In this document: one piece after another, positions 24,472 through 34,480 of the stretch
How positions within the stretch are numbered: the stretch's first letter is position 1
How the letters are laid out: the number at the start of each line of letters is the position of its first letter
Source of the DNA: JADLDB01 sp040755835
GTDB taxonomy: Bacteria > Myxococcota > Myxococcia > Myxococcales > Myxococcaceae
Reading direction: 5' to 3'
DNA: 64,000 nt
NCBI GenBank assembly: GCA_040755835.1
Contig: JBFMAB010000057.1
Span: 67,367-131,366 of the forward strand
Program-made: the position numbers and the translations under genes
Notes under the pieces: model-generated
The model's database searches: none
Told to the model about the DNA's origin: nothing
The model's input: only the letters and a program-made list of their open reading frames with translations

Positions 24472-25391
24472 GGTGCCTCGCCTTCACGCTGGCCAGTCTC
24501 GTCTTCACGGTGGGCTGTTCTCCGTCGACGTCTCAGCGGGTAGCTGCGGTGAAGGAGTCTTTCTTCGAGTTGACGCTCGACGGCGAGCGCATCCGGCTCG
24601 ATCACGCGGCCGAACACGGGGGCCGCCATGTGTTTCGCGCCAGCGGACCCCTCACGGCAACGGGGCGGGTCCAGCTGTGGCTCGCCATCGATGCGCCGGC
24701 CCAACGCATCATTCCCTACGGGTCCGACGGCAGCGAGCGACTGTCTCGCTCCTGGCATGTCATGCTCGCGAAGGGCACGCGCGTCTACTCGTCGCCCGTG
24801 CACGCGGCGATCGGCGCCACGGTCGGGGGCGACCAGGGAACGCTGCGAATCACACAGGACGGCCTCGTCACCGAGGGAACCTTCTCGACGCCCGTGACCC
24901 TCGTCGGCGATAGGTCGCAGACCATCGAGCTGGTCGACGTCCGCTTCCGCTTCTACAAGACGCGCTACCTCGACCACGTCGGTGACAGCGCACTGCGCGG
25001 CGGCATGTTCACCGGGCCCGTCGAGGGGGTGCCGAACCTGTTTTCCGGCCCGGAAGTCGGCAAGAGGGACGACCCGGTCTCCAAGGCGATCATGTCGCTC
25101 CAGCCGGCGCAACTTCGCGGCATCTGGCAGCACTATCGGTCAGACATCATCGAGCCGACCTACGGCCACAACATGAGGCAGGAACCCATCGAGCCTGGCA
25201 CCTTCATCGATTTCCATGCCGCTGGACCGCCGGTCATCCGCCACACCGAGTCGAATCAGATCTTCCAGAGTGAGGCGATCGCCACGGGCAACCACATCAT
25301 CTACTACTTTCGGGAGCCCGACGACTTCGTCATCTACGACAATCACGCGGGTTTCATGAATTACTATGAACGCGTCGTCGCGGCGCCATGA
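24468..25391 (+). CDS. Lipoprotein partner, unknown function
   Basis: A 307-residue protein starting inside the previous stop (ATGA). It has a signal with lipobox near VFTVGC. The mature part is a mix of strands and short helices, with conserved-looking aromatic motifs FRFYKTRYLDHVGD and NHIIYYFREPDDFVIYD near the C-terminus. No family is recognised. The base composition of the last 250 bp is lower in GC than usual for this window, as with the preceding gene; the pair may have been acquired together. Confidence 0.7.
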   Translation: MRCLAFTLASLVFTVGCSPSTSQRVAAVKESFFELTLDGERIRLDHAAEHGGRHVFRASGPLTATGRVQLWLAIDAPAQRIIPYGSDGSERLSRSWHVMLAKGTRVYSSPVHAAIGATVGGDQGTLRITQDGLVTEGTFSTPVTLVGDRSQTIELVDVRFRFYKTRYLDHVGDSALRGGMFTGPVEGVPNLFSGPEVGKRDDPVSKAIMSLQPAQLRGIWQHYRSDIIEPTYGHNMRQEPIEPGTFIDFHAAGPPVIRHTESNQIFQSEAIATGNHIIYYFREPDDFVIYDNHAGFMNYYERVVAAP

Positions 25392-25517
25392 GGAGGCTTC
25401 AGATCAGACGCCACGACGCCTTCCAGCACCGCGATGCCGCACGAAGTCCCCGGAACACTGCGCCCCCATGCTCGCGCCGCCCTTCCCTCGGCGCGGGGTT
25501 CCCGACACAATGCGCAC

Positions 25518-26756
25518 ATGAAGCGAAGCGTCCTCCGGGTCGCCTCCATCGGGTTCGTGGCCGGCGTGCTGGCGGTCTCGGCGTCGTGCGGCGTTCCCCT
25601 CTACGACCTGTCGGTTTCATTGGACCCGAGCATCATCAACAACGCGGGCCAGTCGTGCACTGTCTCGGTGCTTGCCTCCGACGACACGGGCCAGGTCGGC
25701 AAAGGGACGGTTACACTCCAGGCGGCCGCCGGGACACTGGCCGACACCACGTTGACCCTCGACTCGTTCGGGGCCGCGCGGACGACCTTCAGTTGCAACG
25801 TGGCGGTCGACGACAGGTGCCAGCCCGGCGCCTCGGTGCGCATCAGCGCCGAGTGGAACATCGACGGACAGGTCGTTCAGGGGGAGCGGCGGGTCCGGCT
25901 GGCGCCCGTCGACGCCGGGACGACGAGCACGGACGCAGGCGTGCCGAACGGCGTGTTCGTGATGGGCTTCCTCGGGACGTATGGGGTGGGAATGGCTCCG
26001 GTGGACCGCCCGACCGAGGTGCAGGTCGGCTTCGAATCCATCGGCGCCGACTTCATCAACCGCAGCGGTAACGTGGTGGGCAGCGGCTTCGAGCACCGCG
26101 CGGACTCGTTCGCGATGTCTGGCAGCGGCTCCGCGTACCCCACCGACTACCGGGCGAACGACACCCGCATCGACTCCCCCGGCTGCACGGGGACGGAGTA
26201 CGTGACCGGCCTCCTCGAGTATGGCGTGGGCCGGTACGCCTACCGGTGTGGCACCTTGCCGAACACGGGCAACTGGTACCTCGGCAGCACGCCGCTGACG
26301 CTGCCGACGGACACGCGGCTCATCGGCTACGACGAGACGGCGCTCGTCGCGCCGACGCCGCAGACGGCGCAGCTCATCTTCGCGGACGGGACGACCCAAT
26401 CCGTGACGTTGCCGACCTCCAACGTCTGGTTCCCGGTGCGCGCCCTTCCGGACGGCAGCTTCTGGATCCTCCAGGCGTCGTCGCTCCTTCAGATCCGCCC
26501 CAGCGGCGTGGCAGTGGAGTTGGCGACGTACGCGATGAACCCCAACACGTTCATCGACGACCAGCGGCGGTACTACTACATCGCACGCGAGGCCGGCCGC
26601 GACCGCATCTATCGCGTGTACCCGGGGATGAACCCCCGCATCGACACCGTGTACGACTCGGCCCAGGCCACGCCGCAGGACTTCAGCGTCTACCCGCCGA
26701 AGGTCTACGTCGAGTTCGACCTGGTGGCCGGAGCGCGGCTGCTCACGCGGCGCTGA
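25518..26756 (+). CDS. Exported lipoprotein with beta-propeller-like C-terminus
   Basis: The 412-residue product starts at ATG 25518, which opens a lipoprotein signal (GFVAGVLAVSASCG, lipobox SASC). The first 150 residues look like an immunoglobulin-type strand domain with a Cys pair (QSCTVSVLASDD...TTFSCNV). A short Thr/Asp/Ala linker with DAG triplets follows. The remainder (about 165-412) is strand-rich with repeated Tyr/Trp turns (GRYAYRCGTLPNTGNWYLG; DQRRYYYIAREAGRDRIY) and may be a propeller. Function unknown. It ends 18 bp from the convergent ABC exporter gene. Confidence 0.72.
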   Translation: MKRSVLRVASIGFVAGVLAVSASCGVPLYDLSVSLDPSIINNAGQSCTVSVLASDDTGQVGKGTVTLQAAAGTLADTTLTLDSFGAARTTFSCNVAVDDRCQPGASVRISAEWNIDGQVVQGERRVRLAPVDAGTTSTDAGVPNGVFVMGFLGTYGVGMAPVDRPTEVQVGFESIGADFINRSGNVVGSGFEHRADSFAMSGSGSAYPTDYRANDTRIDSPGCTGTEYVTGLLEYGVGRYAYRCGTLPNTGNWYLGSTPLTLPTDTRLIGYDETALVAPTPQTAQLIFADGTTQSVTLPTSNVWFPVRALPDGSFWILQASSLLQIRPSGVAVELATYAMNPNTFIDDQRRYYYIAREAGRDRIYRVYPGMNPRIDTVYDSAQATPQDFSVYPPKVYVEFDLVAGARLLTRR

Positions 26757-26774
26757 GCTTCGCCTTCGGCGCCA

Positions 26775-28592
26775 TCAGCGGTAGCCCTGCGCCTGCAGCG
26801 TGAAGAGCCGCGCGTACCGACCGCCCTTCGCCAGCAGCTCGTCGTGGCGGCCCAGCTCCGTCAGCTTCCCGCCTTCCAGCACCGCGATGCGGTCCGCCAT
26901 GCGCACGGTGGAAAACCGGTGCGAGATGATGATGGCGGTCCGGTCCTTCGAGAGCGCCTTGAAGCGCTCGAACAGCGCCACCTCGGCCTCGGCGTCGATG
27001 GCCGCGGTCGGCTCGTCGAAGATGAGCACCTCCGCGTCGCGCATGAAGGCCCGCGCGATGGCCAGCTTCTGCCACTGCCCGCCGGACAGCTCGTGGCCCT
27101 TCTCGAACCAGCCGCCGAGCATCGTCTCGTACTTCTCCGGCAACGACTCGATGACCTCCGCCGCGCCGCCCTTCTCCGCGGCCGCCGCCACCGCCGCGCG
27201 GTCCTCGAGCAGCGCCGGCTGCCCGACGCCGATGTTCTCGGCCGCGATGAACTGGTACCGCACGAAGTCCTGGAACACCGCGCCCACGCGCTCGCGCAGC
27301 CCCCGCACGTCCAGCTCGCGCACGTCGACGCCGCCGTAGGTGATGCGCCCCTCCGTCGGCTCGTAGAAGCGGAGCAGCAGCTTGATGAGGGTCGTCTTCC
27401 CCGCGCCGTTCTCCCCGACGAGCGCCAGCTTCTCGCCGGGCCTGAGCGTCAGCGACACGTCCTTCAGCGCCCAGCCGTCCTTTCCCGGGTACTTGAAGGA
27501 CACGTTCTCCAGCTTCAGCGCGTGCGGGCCCTTTGGCAGCGCCTTCGGCTCGCCCCGCGTCTGCTCGACCTCCACCTTCAGGTCGAGGAAGCCGGTCAAG
27601 TTCGAGAGGAACAGCGCGTCCTCGTACATGCGCGCCACCGCGCCCAGCACCGCCTCGAACGCCTGCTGCCCCTGGCGGAACACCGCGAGGTACAGCGTCA
27701 GGTCGCCCACGGTGATGTGGCCGTCCGCCGCGCGCCCCGCCACCAGCACGTAGCAGACGTAGAACGCCGCCAGCGACAGCACGCCCAGCAGCGTCCCCAG
27801 CCACAGCCGCTTGCGCGCGAGCTTCCGGTCCTCGCCGAGGAACTTCTCGAACAGCGCCCGGTAGCGACCCAGCACGGTAGGGCCCAGGCCGAACAGCTTC
27901 ACCTCCTTCACGTGCGAGTCGCGCGTGAGGATCCACTCCAGGTAGTTGAGCCGCCGCGCCTCGGGCGCGCGCCACGAGTACAGCCGGAACGCGTCGCCCG
28001 ACAGCTTCGTCTCCGCGAGGAAGGAAGGCACCGCCGCCACCAGCAGCACCAGCACGCTCCACCAGCTGATGGTCCACAACAGCACGGCGAAGCTCGCCAA
28101 CATCAGCCCGCTCTTCACGACGGACACCGCGTCCAGCGCGAGCGACAACGGCCGCATCGACGCCTCGCGCCGCGCGTTCTGCATCACGTCGTACGTCTCG
28201 GAGTCCTCGAAGTGCTCGAGGCCCAGCGTCAGTGCCTTCTCCAGCAGCCGCTCGTTGAGCAGGCGGCCCAGGTTCACGCGCAAGAGCTCGCGCACGTACG
28301 CGTAGAGCCGCCCGGTCAGCAGCGTCGCCACCGCGAGCCCCAATTCCCAGCCGACGTAGCGCAGCACCTGCGCGCGCGCGGCCTCCGACGGGTGCTGCGC
28401 CGCCTCCACCACCGCGTCGAGGATGAGCTTCGCCACCCACGCCATCGACGCCGGCAGCGCCGCCTGCACCAGCGTCAACGCCGCCAGCCCCAGCGCGCTC
28501 GAGCGATCCGCCTGCCACACCAGCGACAGCGCGCGCGGCAACTGCGCGAGCAGCTCGCGGGTGGACAGCGTGCGGTCCTTCGCCTTCGCCAT
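26775..28592 (-). CDS. ABC exporter (fused membrane and ATPase domains)
   Basis: A 605-residue half-transporter. The N-terminal ~330 residues contain about six membrane helices, and the ATPase follows: Walker A GENGAGKTT, signature ELSGGQ, Walker B VLIFDEPTAAID and the switch His in IIISHRFSTV are all intact, so it should be an active exporter that works as a homodimer. Substrate (lipid, peptide or drug) is not indicated by the sequence. ATG at 28592 is chosen because upstream frame content is not coding-like. It diverges from pilY1 across a 233-bp gap; the gap has no strong promoter match I could fix. Confidence 0.88.
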   Translation of the reverse strand: MAKAKDRTLSTRELLAQLPRALSLVWQADRSSALGLAALTLVQAALPASMAWVAKLILDAVVEAAQHPSEAARAQVLRYVGWELGLAVATLLTGRLYAYVRELLRVNLGRLLNERLLEKALTLGLEHFEDSETYDVMQNARREASMRPLSLALDAVSVVKSGLMLASFAVLLWTISWWSVLVLLVAAVPSFLAETKLSGDAFRLYSWRAPEARRLNYLEWILTRDSHVKEVKLFGLGPTVLGRYRALFEKFLGEDRKLARKRLWLGTLLGVLSLAAFYVCYVLVAGRAADGHITVGDLTLYLAVFRQGQQAFEAVLGAVARMYEDALFLSNLTGFLDLKVEVEQTRGEPKALPKGPHALKLENVSFKYPGKDGWALKDVSLTLRPGEKLALVGENGAGKTTLIKLLLRFYEPTEGRITYGGVDVRELDVRGLRERVGAVFQDFVRYQFIAAENIGVGQPALLEDRAAVAAAAEKGGAAEVIESLPEKYETMLGGWFEKGHELSGGQWQKLAIARAFMRDAEVLIFDEPTAAIDAEAEVALFERFKALSKDRTAIIISHRFSTVRMADRIAVLEGGKLTELGRHDELLAKGGRYARLFTLQAQGYR

Positions 28593-28825
28593 GCGGGAAG
28601 CCCAGCGTGTAGCCGCTCGCCGCCGCGCGCGCCGCTCTCTTTGGGCGGGTTGCCCAGCCCAGCGAAGGCCGACACCTCCGGCTCTCGCGCACATGCATCC
28701 CGGTGCGGCTTCGCAAAAGTTTCGTACCGAACCAACTTGCGCGAAGCTGCCGCTGATCCGCGACTTCAAGCGGTTGCGACCGTGCACGATCTGTGCAGCC
28801 CCCTGCGACTCACCGAGGGACTTCT

Positions 28826-31800
28826 ATGCGCGCCTACATTCACTCACTTTTCGTCGTGATGCTGCTCGCCTCCGCGTCCGCGCTGGCGCAAGTGTCCCTG
28901 CCCGAGTCCGGGGCGCCTGTGAAGCCGCGCGTCTTCGTCATCTTCGACTCGTCGACATCGATGCAGGAGGACCCGGCGTTCCAGTCGAACTTCGGGTTTT
29001 ACCCGTCGGACGACACGCAGGTCGACCCAGACACGGACCCGCTGGGCAACTGCCGCAGCAAGTTCTGCATCGCGAAGAACGTCGTCTACGACGTGTTGAG
29101 GTCGCACACTGACGAGGTCCGCATCGGCCTCGCCTCGTACTACCAGTACCTCGCCCGCTACACGCCGGTGGACACCCGGCAGACGAAGTGCTGGTACGAC
29201 GCCATGTTCAAGCCTGGGTTTACGCTGTACTACCCGCGCACCGGTACGACGCCGACGCAGTTCGGCGGAGTCACGGCGGTGGGTGACGTGGCGACCGGCG
29301 TGCAGCTCGGCGGTGGCGTCGCCAACAGTCACCACCGGCGATGCCCCGCGAACTCCAACCACGCCTACAACCTCACGGTCGACATGGTGAACCCCACGTC
29401 CGTGCAGACGTGTCGCATCTACAGCCCCAACGCGGACCCGGGCACCTTCACGATGTCCACCAACCTGGGCGCCTCCTGCGTCAGCGGTAGTACGTACACC
29501 ACCACCGGCTTCGCGGCGGACCCGGCAACCTGCCCGCTGGGAGGCACCTGCTACGTGCGAAACTACGCGGCTGGGACCACGTGCGCCCCGGCCGTCGACC
29601 CCGCCACCGTTTCGATGACGAGCCCCACGCTCGTGGTGTCCGGCACCTCGGCTGCAGCGAACGGCGACAACTGGACGAACTTTACCACCATCGGCGCCGA
29701 GTGCACGGGGGCCTATCCCTGCAACATGTATTCGGCCGGCCCAGGTGCGACGCTTACCAGCCGGCAGTCGTGGTACGGCCTGTTTGACGGCACCTGCGGC
29801 GGTGGTCCGAACGCGGGCGATGGCATGCCGTTCAACTGCATCAACCCCAGCAGCACGTGGCCCTCCGCCGCGCAGCCCTTCAAGCACGCCTCCCGCGTCG
29901 ACAGCGCCGTCAACACGTTCACCTCGACGATTACCAACCAGACCGCCTGCCTCGGCACGCTGAACGTTCGCCAGCGGTACAGCGACGGCGGCAATCGCAA
30001 GCGCTTCATGACCGCCGGCGACTACGCCGCCGCGACCGGCGGGCTGCCGTTGCCCGGCGGCTACTCGAACAACACGCCGACCAACAACTGCACGCCGAAC
30101 TGGCCGTGCGACGTGACGCTGACCAACGACGTGCTGGTGCCGCAGGCGCCCGACAGGAGAAACGTCGGCAACTGTCCGTCGCCCGTCCCGCCCGGCGGCA
30201 GCTGCTCCTTGAACGGCACTTTCGGCACGTACCGGTTGCTGCGAACGAGCGCGAGCTGCCCGGCTCTGGCGGGCCCCTACTCGTCCGCTTCGGGCCTGGG
30301 AACCTGGCAGCGCAGCCCGACCTGTGGCTTGGGCGACAACCAGTGCAACTTCCAGGCGTCCGCGACCCCGACCGTCGGGGGCACGGCGGCCTGCGCGCCC
30401 AGCGTGACCCGCTGGGACGGCAACAGCCAGCCTGCCTGCTCCGACCTTGGCCTGACGTTCCCGTACACGGCGGGGGCCACGAACACGTATTCGGTCGCCA
30501 AGGACATCAGCGCAAGCTCGAGCTGCCCGGCCAACGGCTCCGACGCGAAGAGCGGCACCGTGTACGGCACGAGCGGCGACTGGACGGGACAGACCAGCCA
30601 GCTGGGGACCTGCCGCGGCAGCACCAACCCCGGCGCTTGCACGCTCACCAACCTCAACGAGACGGCGTCCCCCAATCTGGAAACCTCTAACCCGGTCAGC
30701 TCCACCACGCCGCCCCCGGGCTTCTCCGGCCCGTTCGCCAGCGAGTCGAACATGGGCACGACGAAGATCGACCTGGACCCGCCGTGCACTGGCTACACCA
30801 ACGGCACCACCTACGACCTGGGCACGAACGGGCTGGGCCGCTTCGAGGCCGGCTCGGGCCCCGGCGGCGCGACGCTCATTGGCATGAGCGGCGAGACGCC
30901 CATCTACAAGTGTCGCTTCCAAAAGCGTCAGCGGGTGTGGACGCGGCCGAAGAAGCGCTGCAACTACACCATCCAGAGCCAGGTCTTCACCACCGACAAC
31001 TCCATCACCTGGTGTCAGTACGACCGGCTGCGTTACCAGCTCGAAACGCCCCGCCCCGACCTGCATAACTGCACCTACTCGAACACCATCCGCCGGTTCG
31101 ACTTCCAGTTCCCCACGAATCAGCAGTGCCTCTTCTACCGCATGCAGACCACCGGAACACGGCAGCTGTACAGCTACGTGTACCGCTACCAGACGAAGGG
31201 TGGCGAGTTCGCGGGCGCGGCGTCTCGGGTGACCACTGGTGACGTGACCGACCCGGCGACGCCGTATGCGTCCTTCCAGGCCGACTGCCCGCTCACGTGG
31301 GACGACTGCCTCGGCGCCGGCACCATGTGCTACCTGCGCAGCAGCCCTAGGACGGGCAGCACCTTCCTGGGCTGGACGAAGAGTGTGAACCGCGGCGACG
31401 AGGGCCGCTTCGACACCAACGGCAGCATCGGCGACTACGACTTCACCAACACCTCCTACTTCCCCCTGCGCAGCGGCGTGAACTCGGGGCGCAACCCGGC
31501 GAGCAACGCGGGCATCTCGTGCGTCGCGTCGGACTACGGCACCCCGCCCGCCGCGGAGCCGGCGCGCAATCGCTACACGTGGCTCAACGGCAGCCCCCCC
31601 GGACCGATCCAGTACAAGCTGGTATCCAGCTACCTCGACTGCACGGACCCCGACGACCCGCTGACGTGCGCGACGAACGACATCGCCCAGATCAACGGCG
31701 ACCCGCGCCCGGCGCCGAACACGCTCAACCCGACGACGATGCCAGGCGGGCCGTACCTGCCCCTGACCTCGGCCGACTGGACCAACGCGGCCCGGAAGGC

Positions 31801-34480
31801 GTACGGCTACAGCGGCGTGGGTGCCACCTACGACAGCCCGGCGCAGATGTTCCTCGGTTTCCCGGCGGACAATGACTCCACCGGCAACCTCGGCCAGCTC
31901 AAGCAGCTGATGTCGAAGTGCGAAAAGCCCAGCACCTCCAACGTGTCGGGCATGACGTGGTCGGGCCGCGGCATCTGCATGCCGGACATCGGCGGTCCCA
32001 ACCCCGATGACAAGTCCGACTTCACGCCGCTGTACGGCTCGCTGCAGAACGTGCGCAAGTACATCGAGGCGTCGCTGCCGGGCGACACGACCTTCACCGG
32101 CAACACCACGTGCCGGCCCTACTACGTCATCCTGGCCACCGACGGTGCGGAGAACACGCCGTCGCACTACGCCGACGAGCACCTCGGCTCGCTGAGCCCC
32201 ACCAGGCTCCAGGACGCCGTGACCGCGCTGCGACACATCAATTCGGGCGGGCGGCAGGTGGACGCCAAGACGTACGTCATCGGGTTCGGTGACGCGACGG
32301 CGGACCCGGCGGCCGCGGCGCTCCTCAACGCGATGGCGTCGAGCGGTGGTACCACGGGCGCCTACTTCGCGTCGGCCAAGGCGAGCCTCGTCACCGAGCT
32401 CAACCGCGTGTTCTCGAGCATCCTCCAGGGCACCTACAGCCGCTCGAAGCCGGTCATCTCGACCGACGGTCGCTCCATCTACGCGTCGCAGTTCGACCGC
32501 ATGTCCGGCACCAACGAGTGGCCGGGGCGCTTCTATGCCTACGGCATCAGCGCGGTGGACGGCTCGTTGTACCAGCGCTGGGAGTTGTCGGAGCAGCTCA
32601 ACAACAACATGACCGACGCGGACCGCAACCTCTTCACCGACATTCCGTCGGTGAGCCTGAAGACGAACTTCGTCGAAGGCAACGCCGCGCTCAATAACCG
32701 CCTGGACGACCACCCGCAGTACCCCGACGACGGGCCCGGCGGCAGCCCCGACCTCGAGCAAGACCGGCTCATCCGCTTCATGCGCAACAAGAGCAACGCG
32801 GAGCCCTACTTCCAGACGACCAACCCGCCGAAGCGACAGTCGCGCCTCAACGCCATCATCCACGCGGCCCCGGTGGTGGTGGGCAAGTCGGTGTTGCCCC
32901 CGTCGTGGGGCGGCCCGGCCGGTTCGACGTCGCTGGCGAGCTACGCCTCGTACCAGGCGGCCGTGGCCGGTCGTGAAGAGCGCGTCCTCGTCGGGGCCAG
33001 CGACGGCTTCCTGCGCGGAATCCGCGAGAACACCTCTGTGGCTGCGCGCGACGGCACGGAGGCGTGGGGCTGGGTGCCGTCGCCCATTCACAAGTACCTC
33101 TTCAAGCAGATGCTCGGGTACTACAACGGCATGGACGGCCACATCGCCGTCGCCGACGTGTGCGCGGATGACGACGCGGACGGCAACGCCCGCAACTGTG
33201 CGCTGGCGAACTGGAAGACGCTGGCCATCGCCGCCACCGGGCGCGGCGGTCGCGGCATGATGGCGCTCGACGTCACGCAGCCCGACGATCCAAAGAAGAT
33301 GTGGTCGTTCGTACCCGGCTCCGACTTCGGCTACGCCGTGAGCGCGCCCATCATCGGGCGCGTGCAGACGAGCCCCACCAAGGACATCTACCTGGCGGTG
33401 TTCGGCGGCGGCCTGCGCGAGCAGGGCGTGGACGGACCGCTCGGCGATGGGCACGGCGACGAGGTGTACATGCTCAACGCCCTCACCGGGAACACGGTCC
33501 GCCTGTTCGACGCCGAAGGCGACATGGTAGACGACGATATCTTCGGCGAGGACAACCAGTTCGCAGCGCGGCCGTCGTTCTGGGCGCGCACGGGCTCGCC
33601 CTACATGGACCACGCGGTGTACGGGACGGTCAACGGTCGCATCTACATCTCCCGGTTCCGCAAGAAGGTGAAGATCGAAGGCGGCGAGATCAAGGTCGAC
33701 GCGCGGACGAACCCCGACGACTGGCGGCCGCGCGTCTTCTTCGACCCCACGAAGAGCGAAACAAGCCGCACGCCCGGCAACAAGGAAGTGCGTGTGCGCC
33801 GCGTGAAGGAGGACCTGAGTGACCCGAGCGCGCCCGTCTACACGCAGGTGACCTCGGACCCCCTGGCAGTCCACCAGAACGGCAGCCCGGACCCCTGGGC
33901 GGGCGAGAAGCTGCCCCTGTCGCGCCGGCTGCCCATTTACGTGCGCCCGCGGTCGGCGGCGGTGCATGATCCGTCGCGGCTGGTGCCCGACTACTTCGTC
34001 GGCACGGGCGACGGCGTGCAGCCCGGCAACCCGCGCAGCGAGTTCAAGTGGAACTACTTCTACGCGATCCACGACGACAACCGGCACGACGACGGCCACG
34101 ACGACGGCGCGCCGCTGTGGGTGAACCAGTTCATCAACGAGCGCGAGCAGGTGGTGGGGGAGCCGGCGATGGTCAGCGGCGCCCTCATCGTCGCGACCTA
34201 CCTCCCGCCCGAGTCGACCTCGCCCTGCGAGAACGCCGGCGACGCGTTCTTCTACTGCTTCAACCCGCTGTCGGGCGACCTGGTGAAGTGCCTCGTCAGC
34301 CCTGACGGTACGGCCACCTCCGTCCTCAAGTATGAGGGCGTCGGCATCCCGTCGGACCTGGTGACCGTGGGCGAGAACCTCTACTGGACGGCCTCGAACG
34401 TCAACGGTCCGCCGCGGAAGGAGACGGTGCGGCCGACCATCGAGACCGGCGACATCCGGTCGTGGCGGAGGGTGCGGTGA
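28826..34480 (+). CDS. pilY1: PilY1-like type IV pilus tip/priming protein with split VWA domain
   Basis: The 1884-residue product starts at ATG 28826 after GAGGGA. A signal peptide (VVMLLASASALA) is followed by a von Willebrand A start with the metal-site motif DSSTS at residues 41-45 and its first helix (about 77-110). The domain is then interrupted by a cysteine-rich insertion (roughly residues 120-1050) before resuming with YYVILATDGAEN near 1098. The C-terminal ~600 residues are a Neisseria-PilC-type beta-propeller, with a calcium-site-like acidic stretch DDDADGNARN near 1450 and a DDNRHDDGHDDG patch near 1750. PilY1 with minor pilins primes pilus assembly and may adhere to surfaces. Its stop overlaps the next start (GTGA). 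Confidence 0.92.
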   Translation: MRAYIHSLFVVMLLASASALAQVSLPESGAPVKPRVFVIFDSSTSMQEDPAFQSNFGFYPSDDTQVDPDTDPLGNCRSKFCIAKNVVYDVLRSHTDEVRIGLASYYQYLARYTPVDTRQTKCWYDAMFKPGFTLYYPRTGTTPTQFGGVTAVGDVATGVQLGGGVANSHHRRCPANSNHAYNLTVDMVNPTSVQTCRIYSPNADPGTFTMSTNLGASCVSGSTYTTTGFAADPATCPLGGTCYVRNYAAGTTCAPAVDPATVSMTSPTLVVSGTSAAANGDNWTNFTTIGAECTGAYPCNMYSAGPGATLTSRQSWYGLFDGTCGGGPNAGDGMPFNCINPSSTWPSAAQPFKHASRVDSAVNTFTSTITNQTACLGTLNVRQRYSDGGNRKRFMTAGDYAAATGGLPLPGGYSNNTPTNNCTPNWPCDVTLTNDVLVPQAPDRRNVGNCPSPVPPGGSCSLNGTFGTYRLLRTSASCPALAGPYSSASGLGTWQRSPTCGLGDNQCNFQASATPTVGGTAACAPSVTRWDGNSQPACSDLGLTFPYTAGATNTYSVAKDISASSSCPANGSDAKSGTVYGTSGDWTGQTSQLGTCRGSTNPGACTLTNLNETASPNLETSNPVSSTTPPPGFSGPFASESNMGTTKIDLDPPCTGYTNGTTYDLGTNGLGRFEAGSGPGGATLIGMSGETPIYKCRFQKRQRVWTRPKKRCNYTIQSQVFTTDNSITWCQYDRLRYQLETPRPDLHNCTYSNTIRRFDFQFPTNQQCLFYRMQTTGTRQLYSYVYRYQTKGGEFAGAASRVTTGDVTDPATPYASFQADCPLTWDDCLGAGTMCYLRSSPRTGSTFLGWTKSVNRGDEGRFDTNGSIGDYDFTNTSYFPLRSGVNSGRNPASNAGISCVASDYGTPPAAEPARNRYTWLNGSPPGPIQYKLVSSYLDCTDPDDPLTCATNDIAQINGDPRPAPNTLNPTTMPGGPYLPLTSADWTNAARKAYGYSGVGATYDSPAQMFLGFPADNDSTGNLGQLKQLMSKCEKPSTSNVSGMTWSGRGICMPDIGGPNPDDKSDFTPLYGSLQNVRKYIEASLPGDTTFTGNTTCRPYYVILATDGAENTPSHYADEHLGSLSPTRLQDAVTALRHINSGGRQVDAKTYVIGFGDATADPAAAALLNAMASSGGTTGAYFASAKASLVTELNRVFSSILQGTYSRSKPVISTDGRSIYASQFDRMSGTNEWPGRFYAYGISAVDGSLYQRWELSEQLNNNMTDADRNLFTDIPSVSLKTNFVEGNAALNNRLDDHPQYPDDGPGGSPDLEQDRLIRFMRNKSNAEPYFQTTNPPKRQSRLNAIIHAAPVVVGKSVLPPSWGGPAGSTSLASYASYQAAVAGREERVLVGASDGFLRGIRENTSVAARDGTEAWGWVPSPIHKYLFKQMLGYYNGMDGHIAVADVCADDDADGNARNCALANWKTLAIAATGRGGRGMMALDVTQPDDPKKMWSFVPGSDFGYAVSAPIIGRVQTSPTKDIYLAVFGGGLREQGVDGPLGDGHGDEVYMLNALTGNTVRLFDAEGDMVDDDIFGEDNQFAARPSFWARTGSPYMDHAVYGTVNGRIYISRFRKKVKIEGGEIKVDARTNPDDWRPRVFFDPTKSETSRTPGNKEVRVRRVKEDLSDPSAPVYTQVTSDPLAVHQNGSPDPWAGEKLPLSRRLPIYVRPRSAAVHDPSRLVPDYFVGTGDGVQPGNPRSEFKWNYFYAIHDDNRHDDGHDDGAPLWVNQFINEREQVVGEPAMVSGALIVATYLPPESTSPCENAGDAFFYCFNPLSGDLVKCLVSPDGTATSVLKYEGVGIPSDLVTVGENLYWTASNVNGPPRKETVRPTIETGDIRSWRRVR

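Noticed and set aside
28844..34099. A 1751-codon open frame opposite pilY1
   Set aside because: It is the antisense shadow of a real gene: high-GC DNA with strong third-position bias keeps stops out of the opposite frame, and its protein is Arg/His/Val-rich low-complexity sequence.
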